DNA from: Candidatus Omnitrophica bacterium UBA5776
Lineage (GTDB): Bacteria > Omnitrophota > Gorgyraeia > Gygaellales > Profunditerraquicolaceae
DNA length: 10,072 nucleotides
Direction of reading: 5' to 3'
Assembly (NCBI GenBank): GCA_002418595.1
Contig: DIEK01000020.1
Location: 1 to 10,072 of the forward strand
In this document: piece by piece, positions 1 through 6,119 of the stretch
Numbering within the stretch: position 1 is the stretch's first letter
Layout of the letters: each line of letters begins with the position of its first letter
The notes under the pieces: generated by a model
What the model was told of the DNA's origin: nothing
The model's database searches: none
Seen by the model: the letters and a program-made list of their open reading frames with translations, nothing else
Program-made: the position numbers and the translations under genes

Positions 1-64
1 GGTAACGAAGCCCGTTTCGGTTCTCGGTCACGGGGACGGCAAACGACAACCGAGCTTCATTACC
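1..64 (-). other. Interrupted inverted repeat, possible structured RNA or terminator stem
   Basis: Bases 1-10 pair with 55-64 (ten pairs, one of them G-U when read as minus-strand RNA), and 23-28 pair perfectly with 49-54. The 5' arm on the minus strand is continuous (64 to 49). The other arm has a 12-nt bulge (11-22), and the apical loop is 20 nt (29-48). The single mismatch is a wobble pair only on the minus strand, so a minus-strand transcript is favoured. It lies about 40 nt downstream of the yjbQ stop. It could be an operon-end structure or the leader of a gene beyond the window edge. No T run can be seen because the window ends here. I do not recognise a known riboswitch class. Confidence 0.4.
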
Positions 65-105
65 GGGAGAACATTCCAATATCCTGCTCAACTTCAAAAA
101 CGGAC

Positions 106-522
106 CTATTCACCTATGATCTTAATGAGCACTTTTTTAGGACGCCTGCCGTCGAACTCGCCGTAAAAGATCTGCTCCCAAGGCCCGAAATCCAGTTTGC
201 CTGCGGTAACCGCCACGACCACTTCCCTCCCCATCACGGTGCGTTTCAAATGGGCGTCGGCGTTATCTTCCCCGGTCAGATTGTGGCGGTATTTTTTTCT
301 GTCGTAAGGGGCGAGCGACTCCAGCCAGTCCATAAAATCCGAATGCAATCCTCCCTCATCATCGTTTATGAACACGCTGGATGTGATATGCATGGAATTG
401 ACCAGACAAAGCCCTTCCCTGATGCCGCTTTTCGCCAGGGCCTCGCTCACCGCCGGCGTGATATTCAACATTTCTTTTTGTTTGGAAGTGGTTACTGTCA
501 GGTAAGAGGTATGGTGTTTCAC
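106..522 (-). CDS. yjbQ: YjbQ/UPF0047 family protein
   Basis: This 138-residue protein is the usual length for the YjbQ (UPF0047) family, a small cytoplasmic trimeric fold. Members are annotated as secondary thiamine-phosphate synthases because E. coli YjbQ has weak activity of that kind; the main role is unclear. Family features are visible: a conserved H45-x-T-x-S segment followed by N53 and D54, the RHN motif at 79-81, NADAHL around 87-92, GREV near residue 98, and the [16 protein letters not shown] signature near the C-terminus. The start is GTG, with AAGGTGA about 8 nt upstream on the minus strand. This GTG overlaps the stop of the preceding gene (GTGA), so translation is probably coupled. 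No thiamine genes are visible nearby, so thiamine synthesis is not supported by context. Confidence 0.93.
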   Translation of the reverse strand: MKHHTSYLTVTTSKQKEMLNITPAVSEALAKSGIREGLCLVNSMHITSSVFINDDEGGLHSDFMDWLESLAPYDRKKYRHNLTGEDNADAHLKRTVMGREVVVAVTAGKLDFGPWEQIFYGEFDGRRPKKVLIKIIGE

Positions 523-887
523 CGCCGGGTCACCTTAAAGACGTCGAAAGCGGAGTCAAAATCGTAAATGTTCTTGAAATCTTCCGGGGAATCCTCGTTT
601 TCCTTGCCCAACATACCTTCATCTATCATATGGAATACAATGTCGCCGAAAGCCTCGGTATTCCTTACTCCCCAGTATTCCAGTACCGTTTTAAGCATGG
701 GACCGTATTGTTTCAGGCCGTAGTCCCTTATCCCATCCAGCAACTCGCGTCCGCTTACATGTCCTTTTCTGCCCAGGCTGGTCTGGGTAAAACGCAGGGC
801 CTCCATGACAAACTCATAAGCGTCGGCCTTGTATCTTCCGTCTTTGCCCGCTATTTTGTATATGCGTCGGCGTAAATCTCCCGGCAT
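519..887 (-). CDS. Minf_1886 family protein (function unknown)
   Basis: This 122-residue soluble protein matches my memory of the Minf_1886 family, named after a Methylacidiphilum protein and common in PVC-group bacteria. Typical features are an N-terminal segment with Y-x-x-x-AYEFV-x-EAL (about residues 19-32), [19 protein letters not shown] (about 46-64), VLEYWGV with a following [16 protein letters not shown] block (about 68-93), and an acidic C-terminal tail ending in DSAFDVFK. There is no signal peptide or membrane segment. The ATG is preceded by AGAAAGG at good spacing. It is the first gene of a two-gene operon and overlaps yjbQ by four bases. The function is unknown; the pairing with YjbQ is the only contextual hint. 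Confidence 0.85.
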   Translation of the reverse strand: MPGDLRRRIYKIAGKDGRYKADAYEFVMEALRFTQTSLGRKGHVSGRELLDGIRDYGLKQYGPMLKTVLEYWGVRNTEAFGDIVFHMIDEGMLGKENEDSPEDFKNIYDFDSAFDVFKVTRR

Positions 888-930
888 CCGTTAACCTTTC
901 TGCAACGTAATACTCTATACTCCAAACATA

Positions 931-958
931 ATTTTAGCATACTCCGCCGTTTACGCAA
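931..958 (-). promoter_or_regulatory. Candidate extended -10 promoter for the Minf_1886/yjbQ operon
   Basis: On the minus strand a TTGCGT box (953-958) is separated by 16 nt from TAAAAT (931-936), which has TGC directly upstream, giving an extended -10. The predicted start near 925 leaves a leader of about 40 nt before the ATG at 887. A second TATAAT-like box (973-978) lies upstream but lacks a recognisable -35. A perfect inverted repeat (947-968) covers the -35 box. Confidence 0.5.
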
Positions 959-968
959 CAATAAACGG
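947..968. repeat. Perfect 7-bp inverted repeat over the promoter
   Basis: The arms CCGTTTA (947-953) and TAAACGG (962-968) flank an 8-nt spacer. The repeat overlaps the candidate -35 region of the Minf_1886/yjbQ operon, so it could be an operator. It could also form a hairpin in DUF167 read-through RNA, but no T run follows it, so a terminator is unlikely. Confidence 0.45.
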
Positions 969-1018
969 AAATATTATACCCGCGCGGTGTCCTTTTTCCT
1001 ACCGGCAGCCGTTGAGTT

Positions 1019-1240
1019 TCATTCGTCAACGGAAACTGTCTTAAACCTTGAAGAATGCCCCGCGGTTATCCTGATCAGGCTCTTGGGAACATCAAGATAA
1101 TCGCTCAAGATTTCTATAAGTGCTTCATTGGCCCTGCCTTCCCTGGCCGCGGCCCTCACCCAGACGCACAAATTGCCGTCCCCCCGGTCCTCTATCTTCT
1201 CCACCCTGGCGTTCGGCTTGATCTTTATATGCAGTTTCAT
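1019..1240 (-). CDS. DUF167/YggU family protein
   Basis: This 73-residue protein belongs to the DUF167 (YggU) family, a small alpha/beta fold of unknown function. Diagnostic parts are the N-terminal strand with IKPNAR (about residues 6-11), the central WVRAAAREGRANEALIEIL block (family consensus V-x-A-x-P-x-x-G-x-A-N-x-A), and the C-terminal IRITAGHSSRFKTVSV strand, equivalent to the usual V-x-I-x-x-G-x-x-S-R-x-K. I chose the ATG at 1240 because the family starts just before IKxKPxA. An in-frame GTG at 1309 would add 23 residues with no family resemblance and has no good ribosome binding site. The Shine-Dalgarno sequence before the ATG is also weak. A tiny upstream frame ends with a TGA overlapping this ATG (ATGA), but I cannot show that it is a gene. 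Confidence 0.85.
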   Translation of the reverse strand: MKLHIKIKPNARVEKIEDRGDGNLCVWVRAAAREGRANEALIEILSDYLDVPKSLIRITAGHSSRFKTVSVDE

Positions 1241-1392
1241 CTTTGGAATACGCTCATCTTTCGAAAACGCGGATAATACAGGCCGCGCTTTATCGGTCTT
1301 TCTAACCACCGCGCGCAGCGCAAATTCTTGAATTTAATCCCCCGCCCAGAACTTCCCGGGCGCCTCTCTTCGCGAATGGAACGGATGTTCAG

Positions 1393-1421
1393 ATTTTATC
1401 ATAACGGGAGGTTCCCCACAA
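1393..1421 (-). promoter_or_regulatory. Candidate promoter for the DUF167 gene
   Basis: On the minus strand TTGTGG (1416-1421) is 17 nt from TAAAAT (1393-1398), which has TGA directly upstream (extended -10). The predicted start near 1386 implies a leader of about 145 nt, containing a small GC hairpin (CGCCC at 1344-1348 with GGGCG at 1359-1363). It faces away from the phosphorylase promoter. Confidence 0.4.
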
Positions 1422-1435
1422 CTGGAACGTTCTCC

Positions 1436-1464
1436 TTGAAATCGGCCGCCGGATATGGTAATTT
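1436..1464 (+). promoter_or_regulatory. Candidate promoter for the phosphorylase gene
   Basis: TTGAAA (1436-1441) is 17 nt from TAATTT (1459-1464), with TGG directly upstream of the -10. The -10 box touches the first possible ATG (1465), and the predicted start point (about 1471) falls just before the second in-frame ATG (1474). If it is used, the mRNA would be nearly leaderless and translation would begin at the second ATG. Confidence 0.4.
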
Positions 1465-4155
1465 ATGGTTCTTATGAAAAAGAACCTTTGGAAATTCTCG
1501 AATAAAGAAGGCGACTTCGTATCCAGAACCGCGGACAGGGTAAAAACCCTTTATTTACCGCTGTGCAACGGTTTTCCCTTAATGTCCTCTATAACCCCGG
1601 ACCTGCACGGTGACATAAAAACAAGTTTTAACTCTTTTCTGCTCGAACCGGTTTCGCGGCATTCCCTGATAGACTCAAAAGCAAGCAGGAATTTCTGGAT
1701 CTACCTGAACAGCCGTTCGATATGGTCGGCAACCGGTGTTTCCCGCGGCCTGCCGCCTCCGGAACAGGATAAGTATTCTCTCGAAGCCGGCATGTTCTGG
1801 CAGAAAACGAGCCGCTGTAATGAGCGCGTCGGGTTAAAAGCCGAAATAACCTCTTTTGTCCCCGAGGGAGGAGAACCGGTTGAGATAATGCTGGTGGAGA
1901 TCACCAACATCTCTTCCCGCTCCATGGAGTTCATCCCGACCGCCGCCGTTCCGCTCTACGCGCGTTCGGCCGCCAACCTGCACGACCACCGCCAAGTGAC
2001 TTCGCTGCTCGTGCGCGTAAAAGAATCCCCGGACGGGATAACAGTGGTTCCTACGCTCAGCTTCAATGAATCCGGGCACGCCAGGAATACCGTTTCTTAC
2101 TTCGTTTTCGGAAGGGACGACCGCTCAAAAGGTCCCGAATATATATACGCCACGCAGGAAGAGTTCACCGGAGAGGATTCCGACCTGGAGGCCCCGGCCG
2201 CCGTATTCAAGAACATACTACCGGATAAAAGACGCCCCCGGCAGGGCAAAGAACCCATGGCCGGGCTGCGTTTCCGCCCCAGGCGCCTTAAGAAAAACGA
2301 ACGCTGTTCATTCATAGTGGTCATGGGCATCTCGCCCCAGGGAACGCCTGGGCCTGAAGAACTTTTCTCCCGCTTCGACACGAGAGAAAAAGTAAATCTT
2401 TCACTGGAATCCACAAAAAGATTCTGGCGCGCCAAAAGCGGACGCGTTTCGGTCGAGACTGCCGACGCCGACTTTGATCGCTGGTTACGCTGGGTCACGG
2501 TCCAGCCGGTTTTAAGAAAGATCTTGGGCTGTTCTTTTCTTCCCGATTTCGATTACGGGAAAGGCGGGCGGGGCTGGCGTGATCTCTGGCAGGACTGCCT
2601 CTCGCTTATCCTGCTGGATGACCCCGGAGAGGTCCGCAGCCTGCTGATCAATAATTTCTCCGGAGTGCGCATAGACGGCTCTAACGCCACCATTATAGGA
2701 CAGCGCCCCGGTGAATTTATCGCGGACAGAAACAGCATCAGCCGTATCTGGATGGATCACGGTATCTGGCCCCTGATCACCGTTTTACTCTATTTAAACC
2801 AGACCGCGGATATCGGGATACTGCTGGAAGAGACCTCCTATTTCCGCGATCATCTGCTTTCCCGCAATAAAGAAAAGGACCCGGCCTGGCGGGCGGAGAA
2901 AGGCCGACAGCTCACCGCTAAAGACGGAATCGTTTACAAAGGGACGCTGCTCGAACACATCTTGGTGGAAAACCTTGTGCAGTTCTTCAATGTCGGTCCG
3001 CACAACCACATACGCCTCGAGAACGCCGATTGGAACGACGGACTGGATATGGCGGCGGAACACGGGGAAAGTGTCGCCTTCAGCGCGCTTTACGCGCAGA
3101 ACCTGGAAAGCATCTGTTCCATCCTCGAGCGCATCGGCGCCGCGAAAATAAACGTCTTCAGAGAGCTTTTACTGCTCATAGATATGCCGGGCGCGCCGGC
3201 GACCGACTATTCCACGCCTCGGGCGCGGACGGAGAAACTGAACGCCTATTTCGCTTCGGTGCGCGACGGCATAGACGGCGCGAAGGTAGAGCTTGGCGTA
3301 AAAGAGCTTATCGCCGACCTGCGGGCGAAAAGCGCGGCTATCGCAAGACAGATACAAAAGACCGAGTGGCTCGAAGAGGGTTTCTTCAACGGTTATTACG
3401 ACAACTTGAAAAGCCGGGTGGAAGGCAAGGTAAGCGGAAAGATCCGGATGACCCTCACCGGCCAGGTGTTCCCGGTTATGTCGGGGATAGCTTCCCGGGA
3501 ACAGGTGAACTCGATTTTCCAAAACGCCCGTAAACACCTGAAAGAACCTTCGCTCGGCGGTTTCAGGTTGAATACCGACTTCGGCGAGGAACAGCTCTCT
3601 TTAGGCAGAGCATTCTCTTTCTCATACGGCGATAAGGAAAACGGGGCTTTTTTCAATCATATGTCGGTGATGTTCGCTTACGCCCTCTACAGCCGGGGAT
3701 TCGCCCGGGAAGGCCACGAAGTTTTATCCTCCATACACCGCATGGCGTTGAATACGGCGGTAAGTAGGATTTACCCGTGCCTTCCGGAGTATTTTAACGG
3801 CGAAGGACGCGGGATGTACAGTTATCTTACCGGGTCGGCGAGTTGGTTCGTTCTCACTTATTTAACGCAAGTGTTCGGCGTTAAGGGAGATTTCGGAGAC
3901 CTGCGGATAGAACCGCAACTGATGAAAGAACAATTCGGCGCCGCAAAGAAAGCCGCCATATCCGCTTCCTTCGCCGGAAAGAAGCTGCGGGTTGAGTTTT
4001 TTAATCCCGGCCTGAAGAGTTACGGAGAATACACCATTATAAAGGCCTCGCTTAACGGCGGTGAACTTCCCTTTCCCTCCCCCTGCGCAAGCCTGCGCGT
4101 GGACAGAACGCGGCTCTCTTCACAGGATAACCTTATTGAGATACATCTGGGATAA
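1465..4155 (+). CDS. GH94-like glycoside phosphorylase, specificity unknown
   Basis: This 896-residue cytoplasmic protein (no signal peptide) resembles inverting glycoside phosphorylases of the cellobiose phosphorylase (GH94) type, which split a beta-linked glucoside with phosphate. An N-terminal beta-sandwich (about 1-300) carries the segment SSITPDLHGDIK (41-52). The (alpha/alpha)6 barrel follows: GWRDLWQD at 370-377, then ADWNDGLD at 521-528, where GH94 enzymes place the general acid (D522 or D525). H732 and T789 in TGSASW fit the family's phosphate-binding His and Thr. A C-terminal beta domain ends the protein. An in-frame TAA lies at 1459-1461, so the start is ATG 1465 or ATG 1474; neither has a good Shine-Dalgarno. 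No sugar transporter or kinase gene is adjacent, so the substrate cannot be inferred from context. A 'cellobiose phosphorylase' label would be over-specific. Confidence 0.85.
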   Translation: MVLMKKNLWKFSNKEGDFVSRTADRVKTLYLPLCNGFPLMSSITPDLHGDIKTSFNSFLLEPVSRHSLIDSKASRNFWIYLNSRSIWSATGVSRGLPPPEQDKYSLEAGMFWQKTSRCNERVGLKAEITSFVPEGGEPVEIMLVEITNISSRSMEFIPTAAVPLYARSAANLHDHRQVTSLLVRVKESPDGITVVPTLSFNESGHARNTVSYFVFGRDDRSKGPEYIYATQEEFTGEDSDLEAPAAVFKNILPDKRRPRQGKEPMAGLRFRPRRLKKNERCSFIVVMGISPQGTPGPEELFSRFDTREKVNLSLESTKRFWRAKSGRVSVETADADFDRWLRWVTVQPVLRKILGCSFLPDFDYGKGGRGWRDLWQDCLSLILLDDPGEVRSLLINNFSGVRIDGSNATIIGQRPGEFIADRNSISRIWMDHGIWPLITVLLYLNQTADIGILLEETSYFRDHLLSRNKEKDPAWRAEKGRQLTAKDGIVYKGTLLEHILVENLVQFFNVGPHNHIRLENADWNDGLDMAAEHGESVAFSALYAQNLESICSILERIGAAKINVFRELLLLIDMPGAPATDYSTPRARTEKLNAYFASVRDGIDGAKVELGVKELIADLRAKSAAIARQIQKTEWLEEGFFNGYYDNLKSRVEGKVSGKIRMTLTGQVFPVMSGIASREQVNSIFQNARKHLKEPSLGGFRLNTDFGEEQLSLGRAFSFSYGDKENGAFFNHMSVMFAYALYSRGFAREGHEVLSSIHRMALNTAVSRIYPCLPEYFNGEGRGMYSYLTGSASWFVLTYLTQVFGVKGDFGDLRIEPQLMKEQFGAAKKAAISASFAGKKLRVEFFNPGLKSYGEYTIIKASLNGGELPFPSPCASLRVDRTRLSSQDNLIEIHLG

Positions 4156-4219
4156 TCCGGAAAAGCCGAATCACGAAAGATGATGGACGAAGGACGAAAA
4201 GATATCTGTTTATATTTTC

Positions 4220-4552
4220 TCAAGCGGAAACCGCGGGCGCTGCGGAAAGGATGATCTTCAACGAATGCATAAAATAAATCAGGAACAATTTGCCTTTTAT
4301 GACCACGAACATGCCGCCTTTGATGCGGCAGAAGAATTTCTCCGTATGCTCCCTGGTATCCTTGATTTTAAGGATATATAAATACGGCCTCGGTTTATCC
4401 TCAAGCTTGTCTCCAGCCATTTCTTTAGCCATATAGACGAAATGACGGCTTACGATACTGTGAATACCTTCCTTGTCGACAACTTCGGTAGTCGCAAGTA
4501 TTTTGCGCCTTTTGAGCGGTGAAGAGATGTTCTTGAAAACGATGTCTCTCAT
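4220..4552 (-). CDS. Hypothetical small basic protein
   Basis: I do not recognise this 110-residue protein. The N-terminal two thirds are basic and charged (KRRK near 14-17, then HFVYMAKE and RPYLYILKIKD). The last 30 residues are largely hydrophobic (MFVVIKGKLFLIYFMHSLKIIL), though broken by lysines, so a membrane helix is doubtful. The ATG has GGAG 7 nt upstream on the minus strand, which supports this start. However, an overlapping frame entered from an ATG at 4619 has its own AAGGGG motif and encodes a protein-like stretch that runs straight up to this start, so the N-terminus may be incomplete. It is convergent with the phosphorylase gene, has its own promoter, and is apparently monocistronic. 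A GCGG-TTT-CCGC hairpin sits at its stop codon without a following T run. Confidence 0.65.
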   Translation of the reverse strand: MRDIVFKNISSPLKRRKILATTEVVDKEGIHSIVSRHFVYMAKEMAGDKLEDKPRPYLYILKIKDTREHTEKFFCRIKGGMFVVIKGKLFLIYFMHSLKIILSAAPAVSA

Positions 4553-4575
4553 AACGGCGCTCCGTAGAAAAATCA

Positions 4576-4625
4576 GCCGGGATGCTCATAAAGGGATCAT
4601 TAAGATTTTTCCCCCGCATCCCGGC
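4576..4625 (-). promoter_or_regulatory. Leader stem-loop, attenuator-like
   Basis: Bases 4576-4585 and 4616-4625 form a perfect 10-bp GC-rich inverted repeat with a 30-nt loop. On the minus strand the stem is followed after three bases by five T residues (4572-4568), then the GGAG and ATG of the downstream gene. This resembles a terminator or attenuator in the 5' leader. The long loop is unusual for an intrinsic terminator. A short GGGA/TCCC pairing (4593-4596 with 4610-4613) could tighten it. Confidence 0.45.
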
Positions 4626-4731
4626 GTTATCCCCTTGACCTTTGTGGCTGGCGGGGAAAACAATTAATAATACTTTTAGAAACTCTTTGTTTTCTTGATA
4701 ATAAAAAAGCTTACTCCTTTGTTGTTAATAA

Positions 4732-4761
4732 ATTATAACACGCGCGCTCTGTTCATTTCAA
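4732..4761 (-). promoter_or_regulatory. Strong sigma70-type promoter for the small hypothetical gene
   Basis: On the minus strand TTGAAA (4756-4761) is 18 nt from a perfect TATAAT (4732-4737). The predicted start near 4725 gives a leader of about 170 nt ahead of the ATG at 4552. An AAAGGAG motif (4714-4720) near the predicted 5' end has no start codon after it. Confidence 0.6.
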
Positions 4762-4926
4762 GATGTAAAACGGCTTGGCGGGAAAACGTTTTCTTTAATC
4801 CCCTCGCCTCAGGATTTCATTATAAACTGATGGGAATAATTGAGATTTGCGCGTGTAATAATTTTAGCAGCGGTATGCTTCGCAAAAATAGTGGGCTTCT
4901 TCGATAAACTTTAAGGTGCAGCCAGA

Positions 4927-4951
4927 GAATTAAGTATTGTGTCCCCGGAAT
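4927..4951. repeat. Possible REP/IS200-type element end
   Basis: The motif AAGTATTGTGTCCCCGGAAT (4932-4951), directly next to the plsY stop codon, resembles sequences that I recall flanking REP-associated tyrosine transposase genes in many bacteria. No transposase and no second copy are in the window. This is recognition from memory only. Confidence 0.3.
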
Positions 4952-5578
4952 CTAAAATATTCTTTTCTCCCGGCCTTTGAGGAAACGGGAGATATTACTC
5001 CTGTGCCGGAGAACCCCGAGAAACCCGAAGATACCCCCTGCCGCTATCCAGAATACCGGGAACCCGAAAACAGCGAGATAGACCGGTAGGAGTATTCCGG
5101 CGCAAACGGACGCTATGGAGACTATCTTTGTCAACGCAAATACCGCCGCCCAGGTCAACACGACCAGCCCGAGTATCAATCCCAGCCCCGGTATGCGCAA
5201 CGCCAGCCCGATCAATACCCCCAGAGTCGTGGCAACACCCTTCCCCCCCTTGAAACCGAGAAAGACCGGCCAGTTATGCCCGGCTACCGCGGCTATACCG
5301 CAGCCCACGCGGAGCAATACTGCCGGGAACTCCTGGTTGGAATGCCCGATTATGAAATCTCCGGCGGCCGTAACAGCCAGCGCCCCTTTCAAAATGTCAA
5401 TCAGCAAAACAGTTATTCCCGGCCCTTTACCAAGCACGCGCAGGGCGTTGGTTGCCCCCACGTTGCCTGACCCCAGTTTACGGATATCCTCGCCTTTAAG
5501 CAGATACCCGGCCAGATAAGCGGTGGGAACAGAACCCAGCAAGTAACTAAATATTATCCCTGCAATTATCACTGCCAT
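4952..5578 (-). CDS. plsY: Glycerol-3-phosphate acyltransferase PlsY
   Basis: PlsY transfers the acyl group of acyl-phosphate to glycerol-3-phosphate, giving lysophosphatidic acid, the first membrane step of phospholipid synthesis. At 208 residues it has the usual length. It is a polytopic inner-membrane protein with hydrophobic segments at about 2-27, 53-72, 86-108, 115-145 and 150-190. The three conserved motifs are present: GS-x-P-x-x-Y (15-21), GSGNVGATNALR (36-47), and GHNWPVFLGFKGGKGVAT (100-117) with its glycine-rich loop. The C-terminal R-H-R-x-N-I-x-R pattern is also typical. The ATG lies inside the 3' end of pgsA (32-base overlap), with AAGG a few bases upstream. It is the last gene of the operon. 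I see no clear terminator after it. Confidence 0.96.
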   Translation of the reverse strand: MAVIIAGIIFSYLLGSVPTAYLAGYLLKGEDIRKLGSGNVGATNALRVLGKGPGITVLLIDILKGALAVTAAGDFIIGHSNQEFPAVLLRVGCGIAAVAGHNWPVFLGFKGGKGVATTLGVLIGLALRIPGLGLILGLVVLTWAAVFALTKIVSIASVCAGILLPVYLAVFGFPVFWIAAGGIFGFLGVLRHRSNISRFLKGREKRIF

Positions 5579-6119
5579 AGAGGACCTTCAGACCTTTCCT
5601 GATATAAAGCAACCCCGAGATAACGGTCAACCCCGCTGCCGTCCACCAGAGGAACCGCGACATTTTTTGAAGTTGCAGCAATACCGAAATGACCGACGAC
5701 ATCTGAGCGATGGTGGTGTATTTTCCCCATTTACTCGGTATTATCTCGATACGCTGGCGCACCATGTATATTACCACCGAACCGAGGACTATTATGACGT
5801 CCCGGCTCAAGACTATAAGCACGACCCAAAAAGGGAACTTAAGCGCCAGTTGGACCCCGGTGGAATCGCTCAAGAGGATGAAGGCGCTCATAAGCAGGAG
5901 CTTGTCGCCTATCGGATCCAGCACCAGACCGGCCTTGGATTTCTGCCCGGATTTCCTGGCTATGTAACCGTCCACGGCGTCGGATATACCGGCCAGGCAG
6001 AAGATGGCGAGCGCCGCCAGACGCAGATAACCGCGGCTGGGGGCGTAATATATCAGCGCGGCGATGAAAAACGGCACACTAAGGATACGGAACGTGGATA
6101 TCTTGTTCGCGAAGTTCAT
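5547..6119 (-). CDS. pgsA: CDP-diacylglycerol-glycerol-3-phosphate phosphatidyltransferase
   Basis: PgsA makes phosphatidylglycerol phosphate from CDP-diacylglycerol and glycerol-3-phosphate in the membrane. The 190-residue protein has the complete CDP-alcohol phosphotransferase signature: D47, D50-G51, A54-R55, G64, D68 and D72, with exact D-x2-DG-x2-AR-x8-G-x3-D-x3-D spacing. Membrane segments surround it (about 12-24, 33-46, 74-88, 95-120 and beyond). The beginning (NFANKISTFRI) fits the family's N-P-x-x-L-T-x-x-R region. I chose the ATG at 6119 because it forms an ATGA overlap with the lepB stop; an upstream in-frame start at 6200 would lie deep inside lepB and add unrelated sequence. The Shine-Dalgarno is weak, which suggests coupling. 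Another CDP-alcohol transferase, such as phosphatidylserine synthase, is less likely. Confidence 0.9.
   Translation of the reverse strand: MNFANKISTFRILSVPFFIAALIYYAPSRGYLRLAALAIFCLAGISDAVDGYIARKSGQKSKAGLVLDPIGDKLLLMSAFILLSDSTGVQLALKFPFWVVLIVLSRDVIIVLGSVVIYMVRQRIEIIPSKWGKYTTIAQMSSVISVLLQLQKMSRFLWWTAAGLTVISGLLYIRKGLKVLYGSDNCRDNI

Larger units (their letters stand above)
4553..4951. other. AT-rich intergenic region
   Basis: This 399-nt gap lies between plsY and the small hypothetical gene. It holds the leader and stem-loop, a sigma70-type promoter, a LacI-operator-like palindrome (4782-4793) and a transposon-end-like motif (4927-4951). Between 4800 and 4926 I see only AT-rich sequence. The plus-strand open frame at 4695-4907 (70 residues) looks spurious: it has no ribosome binding site and unlikely composition. 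The region may contain a decayed insertion, but no transposase fragment can be read. Confidence 0.5.

Noticed and set aside
250..567. Plus-strand frame of 105 residues
   Set aside because: It is antisense to yjbQ and the Minf_1886-family gene, has no family resemblance, and is a shadow of better-supported genes.
973..978. TATAAT box as the main promoter of the Minf_1886/yjbQ operon
   Set aside because: No acceptable -35 hexamer lies at 16-18 nt, so the extended -10 promoter at 931-958 is preferred.
1237..1315. Minus-strand leader frame from a TTG (27 residues) ending in a TGA that overlaps the DUF167 ATG
   Set aside because: The start is a rare codon, the product is very short and arginine-rich, and the stop-start overlap can arise by chance.
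3030..3533. Plus-strand 167-residue frame inside the phosphorylase gene
   Set aside because: It is extremely arginine-rich, out of frame with a well-supported gene, and typical of a GC-rich shadow.
4224..4234. GCGG-AAA-CCGC hairpin between the convergent genes, considered as a terminator
   Set aside because: The stem is only four pairs and no T run follows on either strand. It overlaps the end of the small gene's coding sequence.
4695..4907. Plus-strand 70-residue frame in the intergenic region
   Set aside because: It has no ribosome binding site and no recognisable motif, and its composition follows the AT-rich background.
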